This document shows, in pieces, positions 43,711 to 53,743 of a DNA stretch of 64,000 bases. Each line of letters opens with the position of its first letter. Positions within the stretch are counted from its first letter, which is position 1. Made by a program: the position numbers and the translations under genes. Origin of the DNA: Nostoc favosum CHAB5714 (GTDB taxonomy: Bacteria; Cyanobacteriota; Cyanobacteriia; Cyanobacteriales; Nostocaceae); contig NZ_JAIVFQ010000001.1 of NCBI RefSeq assembly GCF_020829495.1, forward strand, positions 221,493-285,492, given 5' to 3'. The notes below the pieces were generated by a model that had not been told where the DNA came from, made no database searches, and saw only the letters and a program-made list of their open reading frames with translations.

Positions 43711-45027
43711 ATGGAACAACAACCGATACAAGTAATTGGAGGTGGACTAGCTGGAACTGAAGCAGCGTGGCAAATAGCCCAAGCTGGAGCGCCGGTAATT
43801 CTCCATGAAATGCGTCCAAAACGTTTCAGCCCTGCTCATCATACAGAACATTTGGCAGAATTAGTGTGTAGTAATTCCTTTGGGGCAATGGCAAGCGATC
43901 GCGCGGCTGGATTATTGCACGAAGAATTACGCCAACTAGGTTCTATCGTCATTTCTAAAGCTGATGAACACGCCGTACCTGCTGGTGGGGCGCTAGCGGT
44001 AGACAGAGGACAATTTGGCCAAGACTTGACTCAAACTTTAGCACATCATCCTTTAATTGAATTCCGCCGGGGTGAAGTGTCTGCGATTCCAGAAGGAATT
44101 GTGGTTTTGGCAACTGGGCCTTTAACCAGTCCCGACTTAGCCGAAGATTTGCGCCGCTTTACCGGGATGGAATACCTCAGCTTTTTTGATGCAGCTAGTC
44201 CGATTATTGTGGGAGAATCGATTAATCGTGACGTTGCTTTTATGGCATCACGTTATGACAAAGGTGAAGCCGCTTATCTCAACTGCCCAATGAATAAAGA
44301 GCAGTATTTGAGGTTTCGAGAAGAACTTTGTAAAGCTGAACAAACAGAACTCAAAGATTTTGAACGGGAAACCGCGAAATTTTTTGAAGCTTGTTTACCC
44401 ATTGAAGAACTAGCACAGCGTGGGGAAGATACCATGCGCTACGGCCCCCTAAAGCCAGTGGGATTGTCAGATACTCGCACAGCGGAACGTCCTTACGCTG
44501 TGGTGCAGTTGCGACAAGAAGATAAAGCCGGTCAACTGTGGAATATGGTAGGATTCCAAACTAACCTGCGTTGGGGTGAGCAAAAGCGAATATTTCAGTT
44601 AATTCCAAGTTTGGAAAAGGCCGAGTTTGTGCGGCTGGGAGTGATGCACCGCAACACTTTTATTAATGCTCCTCAGCTAATGCATCCTACTCTGCAATTT
44701 AAAGAGCGTCCAACATTGTTAGCTGCTGGACAGTTGATTGGTACTGAAGGCTATACCGCAGCGGCTGCGGGTGGCTGCTTGGCTGGAATTAATGCAGCAA
44801 GATTAGCTTTGGGTAAAGAAGCTTTGGTTTTACCAGCAACAACAATGATCGGTGCGTTATTAGAATTTATTAGTTCCGCTTCGCCGAAGCATTTCCAACC
44901 AATGCCGCCCAACTTTGGGATTTTTCCCGAACTGGGTGCGAAAATCAAAAGTAAGCAGGAGCGTTATGGACGTTACCGCGATCGCTCTTTAACCGATCTA
45001 GCAAACTGGAAGGCTAATCATAATTAA
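43711..45027 (+). CDS. trmFO: Methylene-THF-dependent tRNA m5U54 methyltransferase TrmFO
   Basis: From the ATG at 43711 the protein has 438 residues. It is a folate/FAD-dependent enzyme that methylates U54 of tRNA. The FAD motif [12 protein letters not shown] and the family blocks [25 protein letters not shown] and [11 protein letters not shown] are visible. The 15 residues before it lack family features. A foldback (45149-45171, ACTCTATCCCT/AGGGATAGAGT) follows. Confidence 0.94.
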   Translation: MEQQPIQVIGGGLAGTEAAWQIAQAGAPVILHEMRPKRFSPAHHTEHLAELVCSNSFGAMASDRAAGLLHEELRQLGSIVISKADEHAVPAGGALAVDRGQFGQDLTQTLAHHPLIEFRRGEVSAIPEGIVVLATGPLTSPDLAEDLRRFTGMEYLSFFDAASPIIVGESINRDVAFMASRYDKGEAAYLNCPMNKEQYLRFREELCKAEQTELKDFERETAKFFEACLPIEELAQRGEDTMRYGPLKPVGLSDTRTAERPYAVVQLRQEDKAGQLWNMVGFQTNLRWGEQKRIFQLIPSLEKAEFVRLGVMHRNTFINAPQLMHPTLQFKERPTLLAAGQLIGTEGYTAAAAGGCLAGINAARLALGKEALVLPATTMIGALLEFISSASPKHFQPMPPNFGIFPELGAKIKSKQERYGRYRDRSLTDLANWKANHN

Positions 45028-45148
45028 TGGGCATTGGGCATTTAAAAGAGGCTCCAGGGGCGGGGTACTGCTCTTGCTGAGAAGAAAACTCTTCTCCCTT
45101 ACTCGCCGCAAGGAGGACGAAACTAGTATTAAATATTCTTGCCTTAAA

Positions 45149-45171
45149 ACTCTATCCCTAAGGGATAGAGT
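45149..45171 (+). terminator. Weak hairpin after trmFO
   Basis: ACTCTATCCCT and AGGGATAGAGT pair around one base. No T tract follows. Confidence 0.4.
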
Positions 45172-45274
45172 ATTCTGAATTCTGAATTCTGACTCCTGCT
45201 TTATTTTGTTTAATAAAACTTCAAATAGGTTTATTATCCTTTAAAATCTTTTGCAGAGATTCTAGGTAAGATAT

Positions 45275-45676
45275 ATGGCTGATATTGTTGATATTGCAGT
45301 TACGGCTGAGTCTTTTAAAACACTGGTGGCGGCTGTACAAGCTGCTGGTTTAGTAGAAACATTAAAAAGTCCTGGCCCGTTCACTGTCTTTGCACCAAAT
45401 GACGATGCTTTTGCCAAGTTACCACCGGGAACTATCCAAACTCTATTACAAAATATTCCCCAGCTAACGCGGATTTTAAAGTATCATGTCGTTCCAGGAA
45501 AGCTGCTAAAGGCTGATTTAGCAGAACTCGGTACGGTTAATTCTGTGGAAGGTTCACCCATTAAAATTAGTTCTTCTGATGGTTTTGAAGTTAAAAATGC
45601 CACAGTTTTAGCAGCAGATATCGAAGCTGATAATGGTGTGGTACACGTTATCGATACGGTGATTTTACCGGGTTAA
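45275..45676 (+). CDS. Fasciclin-domain protein
   Basis: The 133-residue protein is a single FAS1 domain: [39 protein letters not shown], and [12 protein letters not shown]. Unlike many family members it lacks a signal peptide, so it may be cytoplasmic or use another route. Such proteins often mediate adhesion. Confidence 0.93.
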   Translation: MADIVDIAVTAESFKTLVAAVQAAGLVETLKSPGPFTVFAPNDDAFAKLPPGTIQTLLQNIPQLTRILKYHVVPGKLLKADLAELGTVNSVEGSPIKISSSDGFEVKNATVLAADIEADNGVVHVIDTVILPG

Positions 45677-45682
45677 TTCAGC

Positions 45683-45705
45683 TAGGGTGGGTATTTTCCA
45701 CCCTA
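45683..45705 (+). terminator. Hairpin after the fasciclin gene
   Basis: TAGGGTGG pairs with CCACCCTA around GTATTTT, 7 bases after the stop codon. Confidence 0.6.
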
Positions 45706-45881
45706 CTTATCCAAAATCTTTATAATTAACTAACTATTGGGAGTATCAAAACGCAACTCAATAGTTTAAATTATGTTATATTTGCAATGTGATTACTCAC
45801 TCATATATTAATGTTGATTTCGTTATTTTAAAATACAATAAATTAAATTCTTAAAACGCTAACACCTATCCCAACAAATTA

Positions 45882-46217
45882 ATGCTCGATTTAAACACCT
45901 TAGCTGAGTTCTCTCGTGGCAATTGCGTTAGTATTTGTGCATTTCTCGTACCAGCGAACTTACTTGTCACAATTTTAACGATGAGCCTGGTAGCGTTACG
46001 TCGCCCATCGTATCAAGTGTGGCAATCTGCTGGAATTGCTAGCTTTTTCGCTTCTGTAATGATACTGCACGTATATACCTGGTTCCAGATTGGCGTGGTG
46101 ATGGCTCCTACTTATATCTTGCTGTGGCTAGCAATCACCTGTTTAGTGACTAATTTGGCAGCAATTCTTTTTCAAAGACGCTACAGTAATAACCCTAGTC
46201 TTTCCAACAACGCCTGA
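45882..46217 (+). CDS. Small membrane protein, unknown
   Basis: The 111-residue protein has three probable membrane helices: CVSICAFLVPANLLVTILTMSL, SAGIASFFASVMILHVYTWF, and APTYILLWLAITCLVTNLAAILF. No family is recognised. It is conserved-looking rather than repeat-derived. The start ATG at 45882 has no strong ribosome site. Confidence 0.65.
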   Translation: MLDLNTLAEFSRGNCVSICAFLVPANLLVTILTMSLVALRRPSYQVWQSAGIASFFASVMILHVYTWFQIGVVMAPTYILLWLAITCLVTNLAAILFQRRYSNNPSLSNNA

Positions 46218-46231
46218 AATCTACACATAGT

Positions 46232-46380
46232 TGCGATCGCACTATTTCTTCAACTCGCTAGTGCGTAGACGCTTTTTCGACTTGTCGTTAGACATCACTC
46301 TTTACAATTGTTTCATAGCACCCAATACGGCAATTTTGCCCTTTTTGGGTGCGTCTGCCAATAATTACAACCCTGCATAG
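46232..46380 (-). pseudogene. Decayed fragment of murF
   Basis: The segment CACCCAATACGGCAATTTT and its surroundings (about 46311-46378) closely match 49940-50008 within murF. A weaker match extends to 46232. The orientation is the same as murF. It is a duplicated scrap with no coding function. Confidence 0.75.
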
Positions 46381-46421
46381 CTAATATCAATTCACGAAAA
46401 TCCTGATACGTATAGATTTCT

Positions 46422-46600
46422 CGTAGGGGCAATACCATGCCCCTACGTGTCAACTTAACCTAAAAGTTATGTCCCGCAAGGAACTTCAGTTCCTTGCTAA
46501 TAGCAAAAGTCATCTCTTGATAACTAAGATATACCCAAAAATCTTTAGTCTACTTCAGTAGAGTTTAGCTAAAAGCCAAAGAACTTTAGTTCCAGGCGGG
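46422..46600. repeat. Hairpin and multi-palindrome dispersed repeat
   Basis: CGTAGGGGCA/TGCCCCTACG (46422-46447) is a perfect hairpin. At 46473-46600 a CCCGC...GGCGGG-bounded unit holds three palindromes (AAGGAACTTCAGTTCCTT, CTACTTCAGTAG, GAACTTTAGTTC), matching the layout at 16814-16935. The rest of the 822-base gap before 47040 holds no gene. Confidence 0.75.
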
Positions 46601-47039
46601 TGAGTCAAGCCGAAAGTTTTGCTATGTCTAGCTTAAATTGACACCAATGGGTATTGCCATGCCCCTACCAGCGTATTTGTATCATTATTAAAGTGAAATG
46701 GTATAAAGACCAAGGGCATAAGTTTTTAACCCTGCTGTTCTAGTTTTTGGAGGTGGGTTTGACAACAATGTTTTTTGGGTTTCAAGTTCAGCTTTTGAGA
46801 GATAGTTGTAATTGTACAAGGGCTAAATCTTATACATACTATGTTGTCTAAAACCGCAATGATGTATGTCACATTAGTAATGTGAGCAAGAAGATTTACT
46901 ATTAAAATTATTCGAGTATATTATCTTTTCAATTGCTGATGTAGCAGAAATATATTTGAAAACTTGTTATAAGTTTCGATTACCCACGCTATAGTACTTA
47001 ACTGTATTCATAGAGATATTAATAGAGGAACGAAAGTTT

Positions 47040-49004
47040 ATGACCTCAACTACAACTTATACTTACGATGCCAATGGCAAATTGATATCTGAGAATATAG
47101 ACAACAACAGTGATGGAACAACAGACTCAGTTATTAAATACAGCTATAACCAGACATCGCAAACCTTTGAGAGCAACGGCATCCCTAATGGTGGAAACAC
47201 CTTTACTTATGATACCAACGGCAACGTGACATCCAGACGTGCAGACTTCGATGGCGACGGCATAGTTAATTATTTTGAAATTTATACTTATGATGCCAAC
47301 GGTAAGCGGACATCCGAAACCTCTGACGGCAACAGCGACGGCATAATTGATACCATCTTTTATACTTATGATGCTAACGGTAAGTTGATATCCTCTGGCA
47401 GTGACTATAACGGCGACGGCATCGCTGAGAATATCCAAACCTATATTTATGATAGCAACGGCAATCTGACATCCGAAAGCCGTGACTACAACAGCGACGG
47501 CATTACTGATGAGGTGACAACCTATACTTATGATGCCAAAGGCAACTTGACATCCCAAAGCTTTGACTACAAAGCCGATGGCATCGCTAGTATCACGAAC
47601 TATACTTATGATGCCAAAGGCAACCAGACATCCCGAAGCCTTGACTACAAAGCCGACGGCATCGTTGATTATTTTGAAACCTCTACTTATGATGCCAAAG
47701 GCAACTTGACATCCCAAAGCCTTGACTACAACGGCGACGGTATCACTGATGAAGTCAGAACCTATACTTATGATGCTAATGGTAACCAGACATCCCGAAG
47801 CGATGACTACAACAGCGACGGCATCGTTGATTATTTTGAAACCTCTACTTATGATGCTAATGGCAACTTGACATCCCAAAGCTTTGACGACAACGGCGAC
47901 GGCATCGTTGATAGATCTAACACCTCTACTTATGATGCTAATGGCAAGCAGACATCCCAAAGCTTAGACAACAACCGCGACGGCATCACTGATTTCTCCA
48001 TAACCTCTACTTATGATGCCAATGGCAACCAGACATCCCAAAGCCGTGACGAGAACGGCGACGGCATTGCTGATTTTTCCATAACCTTTACTTATGGACG
48101 CGCTACCGCCAGCTATGACTTCAACAACGATGGTGTAGTTGATGCGGTTGGTACTTATATCTACGATTTTAGGGGCAAGCTAAGTTCACAAGAGATTGAC
48201 AATAATCGTGATGGCATCATTGATGAAGTGACTGCTTACAGCTACAACGCTAACAACAAACTAGCTGCACAAATAGCTGACAAAAATAATGATGGCATCG
48301 CTGACGAGATTACAAGTTACAACTATGATGCCAATGGCAAACTGACTACGGCAGATATTGACAAAAACGGCGATGGCGATACTGATGCAGTTGCCAGTTA
48401 TCTGTATGATGCCAACTCTCAACTCATCAGCAAGACTACCACAGAAGGAAATGTTCCCGGTAAAACCTTAAACGGTGGCAACTGTACAGATATACTCACA
48501 GGTAATGCTGGCAATGACAAAATTTCTGGTAAAAACGGCAACGATCAACTGTTTGGATTAGCAGGAAATGACAAACTAATTGGTGATAACGGTAATGACA
48601 TCCTCAACGGCGGCGCTGGTGGTGATATCCTTACAGGTGGTAATGGTGCTGATAAATTTGTATTTAACAGCCTGAGCGATTCACTGCTGTCTGGCTTTGA
48701 TGTGATTACTGATCTCAAGATCGGTGAAGATAAAATTGATGGTTTGAATGCAGTTTCAGCTAATAATGTGTTTCAACTTGGCACTGTTGCAAGTCTAAAT
48801 CTGTTAGATTTACAACAAATAGTGACTAAAAGTGGTTTTGATTTTGTGGGTATAGGTGCGGTAACTTTTACCTTTGGTACAGGCAATGATCAGCGAACTT
48901 TCCTGGTACTGAATGATAGTACAAATGGATTCTCTGCTCTCACGGATGCCGTGATTGAGATTAGTGGTTACAAAGGCAACTTAACTAACTTAGCCATTGT
49001 CTAA
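47040..49004 (+). CDS. Large Ca-binding repeat protein with C-terminal RTX repeats
   Basis: The 654-residue protein is mostly about seventeen repeats of 24-27 residues. Each combines a YD-type motif (T-YDANGNLTS) with an EF-hand-like loop (D-xNxDGxxD). The C-terminal part has RTX nonapeptides (GNAGNDKISGKNGNDQLFGL) and a typical end domain (GADKFVFNSLSDS). No signal peptide is present, as expected for type I secretion. It is probably a secreted or surface protein stabilised by calcium. The ATG has AGAGGAACGAAAGTTT upstream. Confidence 0.85.
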   Translation: MTSTTTYTYDANGKLISENIDNNSDGTTDSVIKYSYNQTSQTFESNGIPNGGNTFTYDTNGNVTSRRADFDGDGIVNYFEIYTYDANGKRTSETSDGNSDGIIDTIFYTYDANGKLISSGSDYNGDGIAENIQTYIYDSNGNLTSESRDYNSDGITDEVTTYTYDAKGNLTSQSFDYKADGIASITNYTYDAKGNQTSRSLDYKADGIVDYFETSTYDAKGNLTSQSLDYNGDGITDEVRTYTYDANGNQTSRSDDYNSDGIVDYFETSTYDANGNLTSQSFDDNGDGIVDRSNTSTYDANGKQTSQSLDNNRDGITDFSITSTYDANGNQTSQSRDENGDGIADFSITFTYGRATASYDFNNDGVVDAVGTYIYDFRGKLSSQEIDNNRDGIIDEVTAYSYNANNKLAAQIADKNNDGIADEITSYNYDANGKLTTADIDKNGDGDTDAVASYLYDANSQLISKTTTEGNVPGKTLNGGNCTDILTGNAGNDKISGKNGNDQLFGLAGNDKLIGDNGNDILNGGAGGDILTGGNGADKFVFNSLSDSLLSGFDVITDLKIGEDKIDGLNAVSANNVFQLGTVASLNLLDLQQIVTKSGFDFVGIGAVTFTFGTGNDQRTFLVLNDSTNGFSALTDAVIEISGYKGNLTNLAIV

Positions 49005-49118
49005 GTTTAATTACTTCAAAAAATTTGCTGGTATTGGCGGGTTGCACCCACTAATAAATCACCAGAGATGAGGAAAAGCGATCGCTTTGAAGTCAAAAAG
49101 CGGTTAGGGTATCCCTAG

Positions 49119-49664
49119 TTAGTTGACGCTTCTCCATTCATGCTCAAGGATGGCATATAGCCAAGAGTCTCGCCATTCTCCCTTAATGCAATGGTGTTCT
49201 CGCAAATATCCTTCCTGCTGCATTCCAATTTTTTGCATAACTCGTGCTGAGGCAATGTTTTCTGGGTGACAAGTCGCAAAAATGCGATGTAAGCCTAACT
49301 CCTGAAAACCAAATGATACAACTGCTTTTACAGCTTCAGTTGCATATCCTTGTCCCCAAAATTCCTTACTAAAACAGTATCCAATAGAGCCTATTTTGTT
49401 ATCAGTATCTAGAGTAGAAATTCGACAAATAGCAATTAATTGCTTTTGGGCTTTTAAAGTTACTGCCAAGGCAAAATGCTGACGAGGTTCTTCCCCTTGC
49501 AATAAAATCTCTTTTTGCAAGAAATTTTTGGTATCTTCTTCGCTATTAGGGCCAAAAGTCAAATAACGCACAACCTCACGATCGCTAGCGTATTGATGAA
49601 CCGCTTGCCAATCTGATTCTACAAAGTCTCGCAGTATGAGACGTTGGGTTTCTAGCGGTATCAT
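49119..49664 (-). CDS. GNAT acetyltransferase (RimJ/RimL-type)
   Basis: The 181-residue protein has the GNAT fold pattern: ETQRLILRDFVESDWQAVHQYASD, GYCFSKEFWGQGYATEAVKAVV with the acetyl-CoA loop, and LHRIFATCHPENIASARVMQKIGM. The substrate is unknown; protein or small-molecule N-acetylation is likely. Its start overlaps the murF stop by 4 bases, suggesting a two-gene operon. Confidence 0.92.
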   Translation of the reverse strand: MIPLETQRLILRDFVESDWQAVHQYASDREVVRYLTFGPNSEEDTKNFLQKEILLQGEEPRQHFALAVTLKAQKQLIAICRISTLDTDNKIGSIGYCFSKEFWGQGYATEAVKAVVSFGFQELGLHRIFATCHPENIASARVMQKIGMQQEGYLREHHCIKGEWRDSWLYAILEHEWRSVN

Positions 49665-51016
49665 CTGGAAAATTCTGCACGTAACTGATTGACTACCCGA
49701 TCTAGTCCCACGGAATGGGCGGCTTTGAATAATAAACGATCGCCTGCTTGCACAAATGTCTTTAACCTAGCCACCAAATCAGCATGAGTTGCAAAGCACT
49801 CCGATGGGATACCTTCGGCACTAAGAGCGATCGCTTCGGCATCTTGTCCATCTACCAAAACCAATAAGCCGTCTAAATTCAACTTTTGCACTGTTTCTCC
49901 CACTCGCTGGTGCAACTGCTGCGATCGCTCTCCCAATTCTTTCATTGCACCCAATACGGCAATTTTCCGCTTTCCAGGTGTGTCTGCCAATAATTGCAAC
50001 GCTGCAATCATAGCTTCTGGTGCAGCATTATAAGTTTCATCTAAGATTACCACATCGTTGGCTAAAGTAAATCGCTGCGATCGCCCTGTGGGCATATCCA
50101 CCATTACACCTGCTTTCAAGGATGCCCAATCGATCCCCAATACCTTTGCTACCGCTAAAGCTGCCAAGAAATTAGTCGCATTGTGACGACCAGGTAAAGG
50201 TAGAGGTAGTTGGATTCCTGCAACTTCTACAGTGTCGTTATCAATTAATTGCCCTTGGATATCCCCACCAGAAAAGCCGTAAGTTAAAACTTCTCCGTGC
50301 CAAAATTTCGCTGCTGTGGCCATTAATAAAGGATTGTCGTGGTTGAGAATTGCCACACTATCAGCAGACATTTCGGCTAATAACTCACATTTTGCTTGTG
50401 CGATCGCTTCTTCCGAACCCAGTAATTCAATATGTGCCGTCCCCACATTGGTAATCACTCCAATTGTTGGACGTGCTATTTGCGTCAGTTCGGCAATTTG
50501 TCCCCTACCCCGCATCGCCATTTCAATCACGGCGTAATCATGTTCTTTGCCAAGTTCTAGGAGAGTTTTCGGGACACCGATTTCGTTGTTGTAATTTCCA
50601 TAAGTTTTGTGAACTCGTCCCTTTGTTCCTAAAACTGCGGCAATTAATTCTTTAGTTGTAGTTTTACCTACGGAACCTGTTACACCAATTACAGGAATGT
50701 TAAAGCGATCGCGCCACCATCTGCCAATTTTCTGATATGCTTTGAGGGTGTCTTTTACTTGTAATACAGGAAGTCCCGGATTTTCGTATTCAAAATCCAC
50801 AATTGCAGCTAAAGCACCCTTTGCGATCGCAGTTTGCACAAATTCATGTCCATCAAACTTATCCCCTCGTAAAGCTAGAAATACTTCACCCGGCTTCAGG
50901 GTACGGCTATCTGTTTGTATACCGCAACTTACTTGTGTTAAAGCAGTTTCAGATAAGTTTACAGAACTGGCCAAAAGAACTTCAACCAGTTGGGTTAGGG
51001 TGGCAGAACAATGCAT
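49661..51016 (-). CDS. murF: UDP-MurNAc-tripeptide-D-Ala-D-Ala ligase
   Basis: The 451-residue Mur ligase adds D-Ala-D-Ala to the peptidoglycan precursor. It has the N-terminal substrate domain (CGIQTDSRTLKPGEVFLALRG), ATP loop GVTGSVGKTTTKELI, GNYNNEIGVPKTLLEL, and ILDETYNAAPEAMIAAL. Family length is normal. It is followed, with overlap, by the GNAT gene. Confidence 0.96.
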   Translation of the reverse strand: MHCSATLTQLVEVLLASSVNLSETALTQVSCGIQTDSRTLKPGEVFLALRGDKFDGHEFVQTAIAKGALAAIVDFEYENPGLPVLQVKDTLKAYQKIGRWWRDRFNIPVIGVTGSVGKTTTKELIAAVLGTKGRVHKTYGNYNNEIGVPKTLLELGKEHDYAVIEMAMRGRGQIAELTQIARPTIGVITNVGTAHIELLGSEEAIAQAKCELLAEMSADSVAILNHDNPLLMATAAKFWHGEVLTYGFSGGDIQGQLIDNDTVEVAGIQLPLPLPGRHNATNFLAALAVAKVLGIDWASLKAGVMVDMPTGRSQRFTLANDVVILDETYNAAPEAMIAALQLLADTPGKRKIAVLGAMKELGERSQQLHQRVGETVQKLNLDGLLVLVDGQDAEAIALSAEGIPSECFATHADLVARLKTFVQAGDRLLFKAAHSVGLDRVVNQLRAEFSR

Positions 51017-51145
51017 AAGTAATTTACAATTTAAAGTTCAAAATTAGAAACTCGAATTATGACACAATACTGCATTGAACAACAAGATTTACGACTTATT
51101 GAAAAAGGCACGAATCTAAGCCTAGTTACAATAACACCAAAAATA

Positions 51146-51174
51146 GTGCCAAAGAAGCTTAACTCCTTTGGCAC
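51146..51174 (-). terminator. Terminator after the TerB-like gene
   Basis: On the minus strand GTGCCAAAG pairs with CTTTGGCAC and is followed by TATTTTTGG. It begins 53 bases after the gene's stop. Confidence 0.7.
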
Positions 51175-51226
51175 GCTTTGTTTATAAGCTATTTATATAG
51201 TTTAATTAAGCATATATCTTATCGCC

Positions 51227-51673
51227 CTATCCCCGGTTTTTAATTAAGATTACTTGCACAATTTGTATTGCTATCTCGCTAGAAACATCTAAAGCTTGAT
51301 ATAAATCATTTAAGAAGTTTTTTTCTTCTTCAGCTACGATACCTTCAGCTAGAACTAGATCGGTAGCTACTGCAAAGGCTGCTTCCCGCAAGTCTTGAGA
51401 TAGAGAATCTTTGGCTGCATTAAATAAAGTATTGAAGCCATCCCCTTCGAGAATGCCCAAGATTTTCTCAAACAGCTTGTTCATCATCTCATGGGGATAA
51501 CTTTTAAAAAGTTTCATCCGAGACAGCACAAAAGTGATAGAATTTGCCTGCTCAACAGAAAGATAACCGTCTGACGCTGTTGCCGCCAAAACAATGACAG
51601 CAAAAGCTTCTGCTGGATTGAGTGCTGTTTGGGTTTGGCTTTCTGTGCCCAACACAGCGTCTAATAGACTCAT
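51227..51673 (-). CDS. TerB-like protein
   Basis: The 148-residue helical protein resembles TerB/DjlA-type domains: AFAVIVLAATASDGYLSVEQANSI and a second similar half with AAFAVATDLVLAEGIVAEEEKNFLNDL. The acidic D/E positions that bind metal in TerB are present in both halves. It is probably cytoplasmic; tellurite resistance is not implied. Confidence 0.85.
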   Translation of the reverse strand: MSLLDAVLGTESQTQTALNPAEAFAVIVLAATASDGYLSVEQANSITFVLSRMKLFKSYPHEMMNKLFEKILGILEGDGFNTLFNAAKDSLSQDLREAAFAVATDLVLAEGIVAEEEKNFLNDLYQALDVSSEIAIQIVQVILIKNRG

Positions 51674-51850
51674 TGTAGTAACTCCTTGGTTAGAGCCTCA
51701 ATAGCGCTACAGTTACCTGTGTGTTTGGTAGATTTACAGGCAAGACTGCAACACTATGAGACTTTCATGCTTTAGTATTCCCAAGATTTGTTCATGGCGA
51801 ACACCTGCACCCAATGGCTTTTGGCAAGAAGTACACTGCCATTTGTAAAC

Positions 51851-51988
51851 TTAGCGTTCTCCTGCCTTTTCTATGGTTTCAATTACCGCCAAACCTATAC
51901 CAGAAGCTGCTATTAACAGTACTACTGATATCAAATAGGCGTTGGTTAACATCCGTAAGGCTTCATCGAAAAAAATGTAGGTGGTCAT
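51851..51988 (-). CDS. Candidate 45-residue membrane protein
   Basis: A short frame starts MTTYIFFDEALRML, has a single hydrophobic helix (NAYLISVVLLIAASGIGLAV) and ends ETIEKAGER. AAGGTGA lies 6 bases before the ATG. Cyanobacteria have many such small membrane subunits, but I do not recognise this one. Confidence 0.5.
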   Translation of the reverse strand: MTTYIFFDEALRMLTNAYLISVVLLIAASGIGLAVIETIEKAGER

Positions 51989-52646
51989 TGCTTCACCTTT
52001 TTAAATTTGTGCTGCTAGTACTTTTTATTTCTCCACACACCGATAGGTGAATTTCGCCCAGAAACTGCTAGCAATTGCATCTTAACAAAACTTTAGCTGT
52101 TTCAGAACAACATTCAAACTTTTTATTCCTGAAGATTTGATGAATTTTAGAAAGCCTTGGTAAAAGAAATTACTTAGGTTGATTTTAGAGCAAAAGTTGT
52201 GTCACCCTAATTTTACGTAAAGATAGTTGTTAAATTAGTCAACTAACTCACAAATAATCGTGACAATAAGTATGCACAAATTGCCTATTTTTGCAGACTA
52301 TGTTGTGAAATCCAAAAGAAAGATACAAGAAGATTCCCGGTTTATTAGAGAAGTCGGGAATCTGAGCCACAAATCAAACCACAACGCGGAGTCATTAGTT
52401 ATTAGTCATTAGTCATTAGTCCAAGAGATACCACGCCCACTCTTTAACGTGGTTTGAAGTAATCCGATGAAAGACAAAGTTTTTCTGCCCACCCAACGAC
52501 TTGCTCAGGGCATGGCAACCGACGGGGTATGCACCAATGGCCAATGACTACTTAATCAATATCAATAGGATTATTATGATCTTAGTGGATATACGAAATT
52601 TACTCAATCAGGAATTCCGAGGTTTTACCTAAAAAAAAGAAAGTCG
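51989..52646. other. Gene-free region with one dispersed element
   Basis: CAAACCACAACGCGG at about 52376, ATTAGTC heptamers, and CGTGGTTTGAA near 52448 form a foldback related to 34081-34144. The rest is AT-rich with no recognised gene. Confidence 0.55.
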
Positions 52647-53567
52647 CTAAAGTAAACAATGTTCAATTGTCGCTACAACTGATTGAGAAAGAGAGCCGAA
52701 GTCGTAACCACCTTCTAAGCCAAACAGAATTTTACGAGTTATCCCTAGACAATAATCAGTAAATAAAGCGTAGTCTTCTGGCTGCAAATTGATACTTGCC
52801 AAAGGATCTGCGGCATTGGCATCATAACCAGCACTTACAATCAGCAAATCCGCCTGAAAGTTAGCTAAAAAGGGTACGACCTGTTTTTCAAATAGTGGCT
52901 GATATACTGCAATATCACTACCAGGGGGTACAGGTAAATTTAATACATTATTATGAAAGCCGCGTTCTGTCGCTCTTCCAGTACCGGGATAGCAGGGATA
53001 CTGATGTAGTGAACAGTAGGCGATGCGTGCTTGGGTTTCGACGATCGCCTGAGTACCATTACCGTGATGTACATCCCAATCGAGGATGGCGACGCGGTTA
53101 ATTCCGGGTTGTTCGAGGGCAAATAAAGCTGCGATCGCAGCATTAGAAAATAGGCAAAAGCCCATCCCCGCATCACTTTCTGCATGATGTCCTGGGGGAC
53201 GCGCCAGTACAAAAGCTGGATTAGCCGACTTTAACACAGCCTCAACACCATCCAACCATGCACTGACTGCCAACAATGCCACATCATAACTACGCGGGGA
53301 AACTGGCGTATCTCCATCCAAAGGGCCGCCGCCACTAGAAGCGATTTGCCAAAGTTTTTTGATGTAGGCTGGGCTATGTGCTCTAACTAACACAGACATC
53401 AGCGATGGCTGTTCTGATGATGGTGTAGGCGATCGCCAGTCAATTTTATCTGCGAATGTAGCTGCTTTTAGGGCAGTGGCGATCGCACTTAAACGTTCTG
53501 GTCTTTCAGGATGGTATTTTCCAGTCTTGTGATCTAAAAATTCGTCGGAATAGATGACTGGCAGCAT
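52647..53567 (-). CDS. Histone-deacetylase-family amidohydrolase
   Basis: The 306-residue protein matches the acetoin utilisation/HDAC superfamily. It has HPERPERL, RPPGHHAESDAGMGFCLFSN with the catalytic His pair, ILDWDVHHGNGTQ with zinc ligands, and SAGYDANAADPLA. The zinc ligands Asp, His, Asp are all present. In cyanobacteria these enzymes deacetylate small molecules or polyamines; the substrate here is unknown. Confidence 0.93.
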   Translation of the reverse strand: MLPVIYSDEFLDHKTGKYHPERPERLSAIATALKAATFADKIDWRSPTPSSEQPSLMSVLVRAHSPAYIKKLWQIASSGGGPLDGDTPVSPRSYDVALLAVSAWLDGVEAVLKSANPAFVLARPPGHHAESDAGMGFCLFSNAAIAALFALEQPGINRVAILDWDVHHGNGTQAIVETQARIAYCSLHQYPCYPGTGRATERGFHNNVLNLPVPPGSDIAVYQPLFEKQVVPFLANFQADLLIVSAGYDANAADPLASINLQPEDYALFTDYCLGITRKILFGLEGGYDFGSLSQSVVATIEHCLL

Positions 53568-53743
53568 AGGACGAAAAAGTTTGACAGCAAGACAATCAAT
53601 GCTATTGTATCGTCACTTGTACAAACAGTTTTTCTTTAGTACTAGTACAGAACGAAGTAAATAGAGCAACCATTTAAAATTCCTAAAGAGCTTATTCCAT
53701 AATACTTTTGAATGCGTGAATGCGTGACTTCCGCCTAGCGGTA

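Noticed and set aside
47127..47960. 277-residue frame antisense to the Ca-binding repeat gene
   Set aside because: Shadow of the regular plus-strand repeats; the plus frame has clear YD and RTX motifs.
51814..52050. 78-residue plus-strand protein
   Set aside because: Antisense to a better minus-strand small gene with a ribosome site (51851-51988).
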